Shown here in pieces: positions 52,331 to 60,622 of a stretch of 64,000 nucleotides of DNA. The DNA comes from Saprospiraceae bacterium (GTDB lineage: Bacteria; Bacteroidota; Bacteroidia; Chitinophagales; Saprospiraceae). The translations under genes were made by a program, and so were the position numbers. Under the pieces are notes generated by a model that had not been told where the DNA came from, searched no databases, and was given only the letters and a program-made list of their open reading frames with translations. The number at the start of each line of letters is the position of its first letter. Positions within the stretch are counted from its first letter, which is position 1. The DNA is taken from contig JANQWK010000102.1 of assembly GCA_030729925.1 (NCBI GenBank), forward strand, positions 1 to 64,000, given 5' to 3'.

Positions 52331-53734
52331 ATGAATTACGATGTGACCGTCATTGGTTCCGGCCCCGGAGGATACGTGGCAGCTATCCGCTGTGCGCAGC
52401 TTGGCATGAAAACAGCTATTGTGGAAAAATACAACACGCTTGGGGGAACTTGTCTCAATGTGGGTTGCATCCCGTCTAAGGCACTACTGGATTCTTCCGA
52501 GCATTATCACAATGCCAAAGAGCGCTTTCAGGAACACGGTATTCGGATCAGTGACCTGGGTGTGGATATGCCGCAGATGATTCGCAGGAAAAACGAGGTA
52601 GTTGACCAGACCGTAAAGGGCTTGGATTTTCTGATGAAGAAGAATAAGATAACGGTTCATCAGGGGCATGGAACTTTCGTTGGCGCAAACCAGATTGAGG
52701 TGCAAAAGCCTGATGGAACCAAGGAGTTGATTCAGACTTCGAAGACCATCATTGCAACGGGATCCAAGCCGATTACTCCCGCTGTGTTTAATTATGATAA
52801 AAAACGCATTATTACTTCGACAGAAGCTTTGAATATACAGGAGGTTCCTGCAAAAATGGTTGTCATTGGCGGGGGAGTGATCGGACTGGAATTGGGTTCG
52901 GTGTATGCCCGCTTGGGAACATCGGTGGAGGTAGTTGAATTCTTAGATGGGATCATCCCAGGAATGGATAAGGATTGTGGTAAAGAGTTGATGCGCTCCA
53001 TGAAGAAGCTGGGGGTTAATTTTCACTTGAAGCACCTGGTTACTTCAGTAGAAAATACGGGCGATCAGGTTAAGGTAGGTGTCAAGAGCAAGGATAGTGA
53101 TGCCAGTTTTGAGATTGTGGCGGATTATTGTCTGATTGCAATTGGCAGAAGACCTTATACCGATAACCTGGGACTCGAAACGATTGGGGTGGAAAAAGAT
53201 GATAAGGGAAGAATTAAGGTAGATCATCACCTGCAGACCAGTGTACCGGGTATTTATGCTATTGGTGATGTGATTGAAGGAGCCATGCTGGCGCACAAGG
53301 CAGAGGAAGAGGGCGTATTTGTTGCAGAAGTGATTGCCGGTCAGCAACCACATATTGATTATAACTTGATTCCCGGGGTAGTTTACACTTGGCCGGAAGT
53401 AGCCGGAGTCGGAAAAACCGAAACCCAGCTCAAGGAAGAAGGGCGAGCCTACAAAGTAGGGAAGTTCCCATTCAAAGCACTAGGGCGCGCTCGTGCCAGT
53501 ATGGACACCGATGGCATGATCAAGGTATTGGCAGACCAAGCTACCGATGAAATTCTTGGCGTGCACATGGTAGGGCCCCGCGTGGCAGATGTGATCGCTG
53601 AGGCCGTAGCCCTGATGGAGTTCCGCGCATCCGCTGAGGATGCTTCGCGTATGAGCCATGCCCACCCTACTTACACCGAAGCGCTCAAGGAGGCAGCTCT
53701 CGCTGCCACAGACAATAGAGCTCTTCATATCTGA
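52331..53734 (+). CDS. lpdA: Dihydrolipoyl dehydrogenase
   Basis: 467 residues, full length. FAD loop VIGSGPGGYVAAIRCAQLG, redox-active disulfide in LGGTCLNVGCIPSKALL, NAD loop VVIGGGVIGLELGSVYARLG, and the C-terminal catalytic dyad MSHAHPTYTEALKEA (His and Glu). It reoxidises dihydrolipoyl groups of the pyruvate, 2-oxoglutarate and branched-chain dehydrogenase complexes and the glycine-cleavage system. The gene stands alone, with a TAAATTTG -7-like box only 7 nt before the ATG (52316-52323), which would leave nearly no leader. A hairpin at 53755-53789 ends it. Confidence 0.96.
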   Translation: MNYDVTVIGSGPGGYVAAIRCAQLGMKTAIVEKYNTLGGTCLNVGCIPSKALLDSSEHYHNAKERFQEHGIRISDLGVDMPQMIRRKNEVVDQTVKGLDFLMKKNKITVHQGHGTFVGANQIEVQKPDGTKELIQTSKTIIATGSKPITPAVFNYDKKRIITSTEALNIQEVPAKMVVIGGGVIGLELGSVYARLGTSVEVVEFLDGIIPGMDKDCGKELMRSMKKLGVNFHLKHLVTSVENTGDQVKVGVKSKDSDASFEIVADYCLIAIGRRPYTDNLGLETIGVEKDDKGRIKVDHHLQTSVPGIYAIGDVIEGAMLAHKAEEEGVFVAEVIAGQQPHIDYNLIPGVVYTWPEVAGVGKTETQLKEEGRAYKVGKFPFKALGRARASMDTDGMIKVLADQATDEILGVHMVGPRVADVIAEAVALMEFRASAEDASRMSHAHPTYTEALKEAALAATDNRALHI

Positions 53735-53754
53735 GCCACATGATCCAGATGGAC

Positions 53755-53789
53755 GGGGCAAACACCATACAAGAGGCTGTGTTTGCCCC
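53755..53789 (+). terminator. lpdA: Terminator hairpin after lpdA
   Basis: A perfect 10-bp stem, GGGGCAAACA (53755-53764) with TGTTTGCCCC (53780-53789), around a 15-nt loop, 20 nt after the lpdA stop in a convergent gap. The T-run is short, so it may act on either strand. Confidence 0.6.
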
Positions 53790-53825
53790 TCCCAAAATGT
53801 AACCTACTTCAGGAGCTTTCTGTCG

Positions 53826-54884
53826 CTAGTTTTTTCCAATATTTTTGATTACTTCAGCGGTAACGGCGGTCGTAGTGGCATTACCTCCGAGGTCACGGGT
53901 AAGTACTTTTCCGGCCGCGGTAGTTGTTTCTATGGCATTCATGAGCAAAGCAGCAGCTTCGGTCTCGCCCAGATGTTCGAGCATCATTGCCGCTGTCCAG
54001 AAGCAGGCGATTGGATTAGCAACGTTTTTTCCGGCTATATCCGGGGCACTTCCGTGGACGGGTTCGAACATACTGGGGAATTCTTTTTCAGGATTGAGGT
54101 TGGCACCTGCGGCTATTCCCATGCCTCCCACGACTGCTGGCCCTAAGTCTGACAAAATATCTCCGAACAGGTTACTTGCCACTACTACATCGAACCAGTC
54201 GGGGTGCAGTACAAAGTGAGCACACAGAATATCTATATGAAACTGCTCGCGACTTACCTCAGGGTATTCCTGGCCGATAGCTTTAAATCTTTCGTCCCAA
54301 AAAGGCATAGTATGGATAATTCCATTGGATTTGGTGGCACTGGCGATCTTTTTGCCGCGTCTGGCGGCCAACTCAAAAGCAAAACGCATGACCCTGTCCA
54401 CTCCCTTGCGGGTAAAAACACTTTCTTGTACGACGACTTCCTGCTCGGTTCCCTCATATAATCTTCCTCCAATAGACGAATACTCTCCTTCGTTGTTTTC
54501 CCGTACGATGTAAAAATCAATTGGTTTTTCTGCTTTTAGCGGAGAAGCTATGCCTTTGAGTAGCCTGACCGGTCTGAGGTTGACATACTGCTGGAACGTT
54601 CTTCGTATCGGAATCAGCAAGCCCCAGAGTGAAACATGATCCGGGACTCCGGGAAATCCTACCGCTCCCAGAAATATAGCGTCACTGTCGCGCAATCTTT
54701 CGAGGCCATCATCGGCCATCATTTTTCCATAGGTCTTATAGTATGCGCAGGAATACGCATACGAAGAAAATTGCAACTGAAAACCACAGGTTGCTGCTAA
54801 TGCTTCCAGCACTTTTATGGCCTCAGGTAAAACTTCCTTTCCAATTCCGTCGCCGGGAATGGATGCAATCTGGTAGGTTCGCAT
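53826..54884 (-). CDS. Tartrate dehydrogenase / D-malate dehydrogenase (decarboxylating) family
   Basis: 352 residues of the isocitrate/isopropylmalate dehydrogenase superfamily. SIPGDGIGKEVLPEA at the start; PDHVSLWGLLIPIRR and QYVNLRPVRLL are typical of tartrate dehydrogenase and DmlA rather than LeuB. The catalytic and metal residues are in ENNEGEYSSIGGR, ATKSNGIIHTMPFW (Lys) and DVVVASNLFGDILSDLGP (Asp). It oxidises tartrate or D-malate with NAD and Mg or Mn, releasing CO2 where applicable. Its start is 8 nt from the dehalogenase-like gene, so they probably share an mRNA. The substrate could be any of several 2-hydroxy acids. Confidence 0.85.
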   Translation of the reverse strand: MRTYQIASIPGDGIGKEVLPEAIKVLEALAATCGFQLQFSSYAYSCAYYKTYGKMMADDGLERLRDSDAIFLGAVGFPGVPDHVSLWGLLIPIRRTFQQYVNLRPVRLLKGIASPLKAEKPIDFYIVRENNEGEYSSIGGRLYEGTEQEVVVQESVFTRKGVDRVMRFAFELAARRGKKIASATKSNGIIHTMPFWDERFKAIGQEYPEVSREQFHIDILCAHFVLHPDWFDVVVASNLFGDILSDLGPAVVGGMGIAAGANLNPEKEFPSMFEPVHGSAPDIAGKNVANPIACFWTAAMMLEHLGETEAAALLMNAIETTTAAGKVLTRDLGGNATTTAVTAEVIKNIGKN

Positions 54885-54892
54885 AAGAAGGA

Positions 54893-55768
54893 TTATGGGT
54901 TGAAAAAATCAGTGAAGTGGCGGAGTGTTTCGTCAGGTGCTTCTTCAGGCAAATAATGTCCACATGGTAAGGCAAAGCCTGTGACAGCTGCTGCCCATTT
55001 TTGCCATTCGGCAACTACATCGTAGTGCTGACCCACAAAACCTTTTGCCCCCCAGAGGCACAGCAGGGGACATTGGATTTGTTTGCCCGCTTGCAGATCA
55101 GCAGCATCGTGTTGCAAGTCAATCGTAGCGGATGCCCGGTAGTCCTCACAACTCGCATGAATCGTTTCGGGGGTAAAGCAGCGTAGGTAGGCGCCAAATG
55201 CTTCTTCGGTAATTGCAGAGCGGTCTCTTCCCCATTGCCCCAATTTTTTTTCCAGAAAAAAAGCAGGATCTGCCCCGATCAGGCGTTCCGGGATATCAAA
55301 TGGCTGGATGAGAAAGAACCAGTGGTAGTAGGCGCGTGCAAAGGCCATATCCGTTGTTTGGTACATGGCCAAGGTGGGTGCAATATCCAGGACTGCCATT
55401 TTTTCGATAACCTCGGGATAGTCCAGCGCCATTCTGTGAGCGACTCTCCCGCCCCTATCATGTCCGGCTACCTGAAACTTATTGAATCCGAGGTGCCGCA
55501 TCAATGCAACCTGGTCGGCAGCCATAGCTCGCTTGGCATAATTGACGTGCCCCTCCTGTCCGGGCGCTTTGCTGCTATCGCCGTAGCCTCTTAGATCACT
55601 GGCCACCACGGTGAAGTTTTGGGCAAGCGCGCTTGCGATTTTGTGCCAGATGATGTGCGTCTGAGGGTAACCATGCAACAGCAGCAACGGTGGTCCGGCA
55701 CCACCAATCCGGTAGTGAATAGTTGCATCCGGTAGTATCAGTTGGTGGCTGGTAAAATGATCGAACAT
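54893..55768 (-). CDS. Alpha/beta hydrolase of the haloacetate (fluoroacetate) dehalogenase family
   Basis: 291 residues. Nucleophile Asp in VAGHDRGGRVAHRMALDYP; the halide/carboxylate-binding residues in SDLRGYGDS, the VLDIAPT aspartate, YHWFFLIQPFDIPERLIGADP (His/Trp), and the catalytic His in PCGHYLPEEAPDE. These match fluoroacetate dehalogenases closely (HDRG, HW-FLxQP, IGADP). Such enzymes turn haloacetates into glycolate; related members act as epoxide hydrolases or other esterases. With the 2-hydroxyacid dehydrogenase gene 8 nt downstream, a halo-acid to hydroxy-acid to keto-acid route is possible but unproven. Confidence 0.8.
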   Translation of the reverse strand: MFDHFTSHQLILPDATIHYRIGGAGPPLLLLHGYPQTHIIWHKIASALAQNFTVVASDLRGYGDSSKAPGQEGHVNYAKRAMAADQVALMRHLGFNKFQVAGHDRGGRVAHRMALDYPEVIEKMAVLDIAPTLAMYQTTDMAFARAYYHWFFLIQPFDIPERLIGADPAFFLEKKLGQWGRDRSAITEEAFGAYLRCFTPETIHASCEDYRASATIDLQHDAADLQAGKQIQCPLLCLWGAKGFVGQHYDVVAEWQKWAAAVTGFALPCGHYLPEEAPDETLRHFTDFFNP

Positions 55769-55811
55769 CGTCCAATTGATTTAAAATATTGAAAAACAGA
55801 GTGTTGTGAAT

Positions 55812-55863
55812 CAGGTGCAAGCCACCTTAAGGTGCCTTGCACCTGATTACCCCTATTAATCCC
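55812..55863 (-). repeat. REP-like palindromic element, copy E
   Basis: Minus-strand orientation. Box GGGATTAATAGGGGTAAT (55846-55863 reversed) then palindrome 55812-55845, identical to the palindrome of copy D, with a C-C mismatch at stem position 11. It lies 56 nt after the rsmI stop in rsmI's orientation, ahead of the dehalogenase-like gene. Confidence 0.9.
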
Positions 55864-55919
55864 TTTTTCCCCTCATTGGTAACCACGCTCCCCGCTAAAT
55901 TATTCAAAAAAATCTCTTG

Positions 55920-56597
55920 TTACTTTCCCGCCATAACGAGAACGATTTCTCCCCTTACTTTTGCCTGACTACCGTAATAGGCAAGGAGTCCGGCAAGGGT
56001 ATCGGTGCGGACTTCTTCATGGATTTTGGTAAGTTCTCGGGCGACGCAGGCCATTCGCTCCGGGCCGCAATATTCGGCGAGTTGTTCCAGGCATTTGACC
56101 AAGCGGTGGGGCGATTCGTAGAGAATAACGGTATGTTCGAGTTCGGCAATGCGCTTGAGGCGGGTTTGTCGGCCTTTTTTGTGCGGCAGGAAGCCTTCGA
56201 AAAAAAATTTGTCGCAGGGAAGCCCGGAGGCGACTAGTGCAGGAACGAAGGCTGTTGGGCCGGGCAGACATTCCGTGACAATCCCTTTTTCGCGGCAAGC
56301 GCGAACCAATAGAAAGCCCGGATCAGAAATGCCAGGGGTTCCGGCATCGGATACGAGAGCAATATTAGTGCCGGCTGCAATTTGGTTAACGAAGTAGTCC
56401 ACCGCGTGGTGCTCGTTGAACGCGTGGAAGGCTTTGACCGGAGTCCTGATTTGGTAGTGCTGAAGCAGCTTGTGGGTAACGCGGGTGTCTTCTGCCAGGA
56501 TCAACTGTACCTCGCCGAGAATCCGAATGGCCTTGAGCGTGATATCCTCGAGGTTGCCCAGAGGCGTAGGTACAATGAATAGTCTGGCAGCAGTCAA
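55920..56597 (-). CDS. rsmI: 16S rRNA C1402 2'-O-methyltransferase
   Basis: 225 residues, tetrapyrrole-methylase fold. LFIVPTPLGNLEDITLKAI at the start, LAEDTRVTHKLL, and LVSDAGTPGISDPGFLLVR are RsmI signatures, as is the LPGPTAFVPALVASGLP stretch. It methylates the ribose of C1402 in the decoding centre of 16S rRNA, working with the base methyltransferase RsmH. The start is TTG (56595-56597); upstream codons in frame are ACC, ATT and TAC, so there is no ATG close by. purS ends 12 nt before it. Confidence 0.93.
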   Translation of the reverse strand: MTAARLFIVPTPLGNLEDITLKAIRILGEVQLILAEDTRVTHKLLQHYQIRTPVKAFHAFNEHHAVDYFVNQIAAGTNIALVSDAGTPGISDPGFLLVRACREKGIVTECLPGPTAFVPALVASGLPCDKFFFEGFLPHKKGRQTRLKRIAELEHTVILYESPHRLVKCLEQLAEYCGPERMACVARELTKIHEEVRTDTLAGLLAYYGSQAKVRGEIVLVMAGK

Positions 56598-56609
56598 GGT
56601 AATGTAACT

Positions 56610-56861
56610 TTATTCAGCTTTCAAAGAAAAAGAATAGGTCTCCATGATCAAGTTAGCAAGTAGTTTTTCGCAGGCTACTTTTACCTTTTCTGCAGCTTCT
56701 TCTTCAGAGCCGGCTTCGAGGGTCATGAGGACGTGTTTGCCAATGCGGACATCGCTGACCTCGTGGATGTTGATGTATTTGAGGTTATTGGCCACGGTTT
56801 TGCCTTGTGGGTCGAGCAACTCCTTATGAGGCATGATATCAATTTCGGCTATAAATTTCAT
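56610..56861 (-). CDS. purS: Phosphoribosylformylglycinamidine synthase subunit PurS
   Basis: 83 residues, the full size of PurS. KFIAEIDIMPHKELLDPQGK at the start and HEVSDVRIGKHVLMTLEA in the middle are the family pattern, with the C-terminus KVACEKLLANLIMETYSF. PurS bridges PurL and PurQ in purine synthesis step 4. purL and purQ are not adjacent, unlike in many bacteria. Its ATG overlaps the pssA stop (ATGA at 56858-56861). Confidence 0.9.
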   Translation of the reverse strand: MKFIAEIDIMPHKELLDPQGKTVANNLKYINIHEVSDVRIGKHVLMTLEAGSEEEAAEKVKVACEKLLANLIMETYSFSLKAE

Positions 56862-57553
56862 ATTCGTTTGCTTAGATGTTGAATTAGGGATAGAAAAATG
56901 TACAACAGGATAACCAGTGCAGGTGCGAGCAACTGAAATGCGATTGCCAACACGACTGATGTCGCCACAAAGATAATTTTTATCTCATTTCCGACCCATC
57001 GCAAATGCTGAATTTTCAGACTGAACATCGGAAGGTTGCACAAAAGCAGATAGGAAAAGAGCAGCACTACGCTTGCAAAAAATAGCTGGTGGGAAAACAG
57101 AAAGCTGATTATCCCGGGCAAAGGCTCGGACAAGAGCAACCAGGCACCGAAAAACAACGCACTGGCAGGAGAAGCGAGTCCTTTGAATTCGTAGGATTGG
57201 TCAGGGTCGAGGTTGAATTTTGCCAAACGGAAAGCGGTAGCTACCGTAAGCAAAAAAGCCGACCAGGCCCATTGACTGTCCGGGTGTTGCTGGATCCAGA
57301 TTTGATATACGATGAGGCCCGGGAGCCAGCCAAAACTGACCACATCGGCCAAGGAGTCGAGTTGTTTTCCCAACTCACTGCGGGCATTCAACAGCCTTGC
57401 TGCAGTTCCGTCGAGAAAGTCAGCAAGCAACGCAAGCCCCAGAAACAAAAAGGCCTGAGCAGGCTGGCCACTAAAAACCAACACACTGGCGATACAGCCC
57501 GCAAAAAGATTAAGGCCCGTAATAATATTTGGAATCCACTTTGTCATTTCCAT
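56858..57553 (-). CDS. pssA: CDP-diacylglycerol-serine O-phosphatidyltransferase
   Basis: 231 residues with about six to seven hydrophobic helices. The CDP-alcohol phosphatidyltransferase motif is complete: D-x2-DG-x2-AR-x8-G-x3-D-x3-D in DFLDGTAARLLNARSELG and QLDSLAD. PNIITGLNLFAGCIASVLVF at the N-terminus matches PssA of the Gram-positive/Bacteroidota type. It makes phosphatidylserine, the precursor of phosphatidylethanolamine; no psd gene is nearby. The stop overlaps the purS start. The divergent spacer to lptC is 118 nt. Confidence 0.9.
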   Translation of the reverse strand: MEMTKWIPNIITGLNLFAGCIASVLVFSGQPAQAFLFLGLALLADFLDGTAARLLNARSELGKQLDSLADVVSFGWLPGLIVYQIWIQQHPDSQWAWSAFLLTVATAFRLAKFNLDPDQSYEFKGLASPASALFFGAWLLLSEPLPGIISFLFSHQLFFASVVLLFSYLLLCNLPMFSLKIQHLRWVGNEIKIIFVATSVVLAIAFQLLAPALVILLYIFLSLIQHLSKRI

Positions 57554-57671
57554 CGGATTTGTGCGCTAATTTCTACATTTATGCCAAGACTGCAGCAGAT
57601 TTCTCCCGATTTATGCCCGGATGGTGCTGCAATGCAATTCTTTGGTTAATTTTGAGCTGCAACTTGTAACC

Positions 57672-58274
57672 ATGACAAAGGACTCAAAATTTTGGTTTGT
57701 TCTGCTCATTCCCTTGCTTCTTTTCCCCGCTTGCGCGGAAAAACCTGTATCGGATGCCTGGATGGAAACTTGGGATATGGATAAAGAAATAGCGGAGGAA
57801 ATCGAAATCCTCTACAGCGATTCGGCAAAAGTCAGGGTTCGGATCACCGGCCCACAAATGGATTATGTTGCCGATCGTTCTAATCCTGTTCAGGAATTCC
57901 CGAAAGGCGTATTTGTCGAATTTTTTGACGACGAAATGCTGGTTGGAAGTACCTTGAGGGGTAATTTTGCACAGCGATTTGAAAACAAAAGTCTGATCGT
58001 GGTGAGAGATAGCGTGGTCTGGCAAAGCCGGGAAGGGGAAAAACTGGAAAGTGAGGAACTGATCTGGGATGAACAGGAACAGCGGGTTTATACCCAGAAA
58101 TTTGCCCGTATTACCCGGCAAGATGAAGTGATCTATGGCTATGGTTTTGAGGCTACCCAAAATTTCAAGGATGCCAGAATCAAGGCCGTAACCGGAAGAA
58201 TTAAAATCAAGGATATGGAACCGGATGGTGCAGGAACCGCCCCTGCAGAAGGTTCGCAAAATATATTCGAATAA
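57672..58274 (+). CDS. lptC: LptC-like lipoprotein (LPS transport)
   Basis: 200 residues from the ATG at 57672. The signal sequence ends in a lipobox (LLLFPAC), so unlike enterobacterial LptC, which has a membrane helix, this is probably a lipoprotein. The mature part has repeated beta-strand patterns of the OstA/LptC fold: VRVRITGPQMDYVADR, VEFFDDEMLVGSTLRGNFAQRF, VWQSREGEKLESEELIWDEQE and VIYGYGFEATQNFKD. This family carries LPS from LptB2FG to LptA. Its stop overlaps the next start (TAATG at 58272-58276), so it is coupled to the CBS protein. Confidence 0.82.
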   Translation: MTKDSKFWFVLLIPLLLFPACAEKPVSDAWMETWDMDKEIAEEIEILYSDSAKVRVRITGPQMDYVADRSNPVQEFPKGVFVEFFDDEMLVGSTLRGNFAQRFENKSLIVVRDSVVWQSREGEKLESEELIWDEQEQRVYTQKFARITRQDEVIYGYGFEATQNFKDARIKAVTGRIKIKDMEPDGAGTAPAEGSQNIFE

Positions 58275-59536
58275 TGTCTATAGCAATTATCCTGTTTACA
58301 CTTGGCTTGTCCGCTCTTTTTTCAGGGTCTGAAATAGCTTTTATTTCGGCCAACAAACTTCGTATGGAGCTGCTGAAAAAGAAAGGGGGCAGAAAGGCAA
58401 AAATCCTGGCAGGTTTTTTTGAAAATCCTTCCAACTTTCTGGGCGTGATGCTGGTCGGTAATAACATTGCATTGGTAGTTTTTACCGCATTGGCAACGCC
58501 CTACCTAGACCCGCTGACCGATTGGATCGCCGGGGAAGGCCTGCTTTCCCTGCTGCTGAATACCGTATTGATTACGATTGTGGTGCTGATTTTCGGCGAA
58601 TTTTTGCCAAAAACCCTTTTCCGACTCTACGCAAATGAGGTATTGGTGTATATCGCATACCCTCTTCGGGCGCTTCAATGGATACTGGTCGTGCCTGCTT
58701 CCGTAACCCTGGCCTTCGCCAATTATGTGATCAAGCTGCTGTTTAAGGCACCTGTGTACGAACCTAGCCAGGTGTTTACCCGCCTCGATCTGGAAGAATT
58801 GATTATGGATCCGAGAGGCTCAGAGTCAGAGGAGGAAATAGATAAAGAATTGTTTGGAAAAGCGCTTAACTTCCGGGATGTGCGGGTGCGTGATTGTATG
58901 GTACCCCGGACAGAAATCGAATATATAGATGTCAACGCAGATTTGCAGGAACTGGAACAGTTGTTTCGCGAAACCAAACTTTCCCGGATTATTGTTGTGG
59001 AAAACGATGTGAATAATGTGCTGGGCTACGTTCATCACCAACAGCTGTTGAAAGAACCGAAAAGTATTGGAAAATTGATTTTGCAGATTTCCTTTGTACC
59101 GGAGGTGATGCGGGTGTCTGAACTGCTTAATCGGTTCATCAAACAACGTACTAACATTGCCTGCGTGGTGGATGAGTTTGGGGGAATAGCCGGATTGATT
59201 ACCCTGGAAGATATCCTCGAAGAACTTTTCGGCGAGATTGAGGACGAACACGATCAGGAGGAGTATGTGGAGACCCGCGTTTCGGAGCGGGAGTTCATTT
59301 TTTCGGGACGACTTGAAATAGATTATCTCAACGATAAGTACGAAGAGCTTTCTTTTCCGGAAGGCGATTACCATACGCTGTCAGGCTATCTGGTGACTAC
59401 CGTTGAAACGATACCCGAGCAGGGGGCAGAAATATACCTGGACGGATACCGGTTCATTCTGGAGCTGGTGAGCGATACTAAGATTGAAACGATTCGGGTG
59501 ATAAAATTGTCGGAGGATACTTCAACAGCTTCCTGA
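58274..59536 (+). CDS. CNNM/CorC-type CBS-domain membrane transporter
   Basis: 420 residues. The DUF21/CNNM membrane domain (about 1-170: IILFTLGLSALFSGSEIAFIS, NPSNFLGVMLVGNNIALVVF, FGEFLPKTLFRLYAN) is followed by two CBS domains (about 200-330; CMVPRTEIEYIDV, RIIVVENDVNNVLGYVHHQQLL, CVVDEFGGIAGLITLEDILEELFG) and a CorC_HlyC C-terminal domain (DYLNDKYEELSFPEGDYHTLSGYL). It is likely an Mg2+ exporter of the CorB/CNNM kind. In Bacteroidota such genes are sometimes called gldE (gliding), but I do not claim that here. The stop is 33 nt before the next start. Confidence 0.87.
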   Translation: MSIAIILFTLGLSALFSGSEIAFISANKLRMELLKKKGGRKAKILAGFFENPSNFLGVMLVGNNIALVVFTALATPYLDPLTDWIAGEGLLSLLLNTVLITIVVLIFGEFLPKTLFRLYANEVLVYIAYPLRALQWILVVPASVTLAFANYVIKLLFKAPVYEPSQVFTRLDLEELIMDPRGSESEEEIDKELFGKALNFRDVRVRDCMVPRTEIEYIDVNADLQELEQLFRETKLSRIIVVENDVNNVLGYVHHQQLLKEPKSIGKLILQISFVPEVMRVSELLNRFIKQRTNIACVVDEFGGIAGLITLEDILEELFGEIEDEHDQEEYVETRVSEREFIFSGRLEIDYLNDKYEELSFPEGDYHTLSGYLVTTVETIPEQGAEIYLDGYRFILELVSDTKIETIRVIKLSEDTSTAS

Positions 59537-59569
59537 TTGTTACTTCCTATTGCTGAAAATGATTCCCAA

Positions 59570-60607
59570 ATGATGAAAATAGGTCAACTGCAGGTTCCTG
59601 AACACTGGCACCGCATCAGGACAATTGACATGCACACCGGGGGGGAACCGCTCCGGGTGGTTGTGGAAGGTTTTCCGGAACTTACCGGCAGTTCTGTGCT
59701 GGAAAACCGGCGGATCCTGATGCAGCAGTACGACTACCTGCGAAAGGTGCTGATGCACGAGCCGCGTGGACATGCCGATATGTACGGCTGTGTCCTTACA
59801 CCACCCAATGATGCCGGTGCGGATTTTGGGATCATATTTTTGCACAATGAGGGCTATAGCACCATGTGCGGACATGCAACGATCGCTATTGCCAAATTGG
59901 CAGTGGTGATGGGCTGGGTGCAGGTGGAAGAACCCTTTACGCATTTGAAAATTGATGCACCCTGCGGACGATTGGATGTGTCTGTCCGGGTCGAAAATGG
60001 ACAGGTACTTTTTTCCCGTTTTCGTTGCGTTCCATCTTTTGTAGTGGCATTGGATCAGGCTGTGGAGGTACCAGGCTTGGGGCGCGTGCATTACGATTTG
60101 GCCTATGGCGGAGCTTTTTATGCCTACGTGCAGGCCGAAGACCTCAATCTTCCGCTGATCCCCGAACGGTACTCCGAAATTATACAAAAAGGTATGGCGA
60201 TCAAACGCGCCGTGATGGCAAATTCGGATCAGGTTAAGCACCCTTTCGAGCCAGATTTGAGCTTTTTGTATGGTACCATTTTTATGGGAGGACCGGTTAG
60301 TCCCGGGGTGGATAGCCGCAATGTATGCGTTTTTGCCGAAGGCGAAGTGGATAGAAGTCCTACCGGTTCGGGGGTTTCCGGACGTTTGCCCATCCATTAT
60401 GCGCGCGGGGAGATCAATTTGGGCGATACCCTGATAATTGAAAGTATCTTGGGGAGCGTTTTTAAGGGAACGCTGATAGAAGAGCTGGACTATGGGCCCT
60501 TTCGGGCATTGGTGCCGGAGGTGGAAGGTACTGCGTTTATTACCGGACAGCATGAATTTTTGATAGATCCGGAAGATCCGTTCAGACATGGTTTTTTTCT
60601 TAGGTAA
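59570..60607 (+). CDS. Proline-racemase-fold enzyme, probable trans-3-hydroxy-L-proline dehydratase
   Basis: 345 residues from the ATG at 59570 (or 59573); an ORF start at 59537 would need TTG and gives non-family residues. RTIDMHTGGEPLRVV starts the fold. The first catalytic residue is Cys100 in YSTMCGHATIAIAK. The second position, Cys in proline racemases and 4-hydroxyproline epimerases, is Thr265 here (DRSPTGSGVSGR). The Cys/Thr pair marks trans-3-hydroxy-L-proline dehydratases (as in human L3HYPDH), which give delta-1-pyrroline-2-carboxylate. The next gene, an oxoprolinase-type protein, begins 15 nt later, so both may serve imino-acid catabolism. Confidence 0.8.
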   Translation: MMKIGQLQVPEHWHRIRTIDMHTGGEPLRVVVEGFPELTGSSVLENRRILMQQYDYLRKVLMHEPRGHADMYGCVLTPPNDAGADFGIIFLHNEGYSTMCGHATIAIAKLAVVMGWVQVEEPFTHLKIDAPCGRLDVSVRVENGQVLFSRFRCVPSFVVALDQAVEVPGLGRVHYDLAYGGAFYAYVQAEDLNLPLIPERYSEIIQKGMAIKRAVMANSDQVKHPFEPDLSFLYGTIFMGGPVSPGVDSRNVCVFAEGEVDRSPTGSGVSGRLPIHYARGEINLGDTLIIESILGSVFKGTLIEELDYGPFRALVPEVEGTAFITGQHEFLIDPEDPFRHGFFLR

Positions 60608-60622
60608 AAAGGCATCTTTGAT

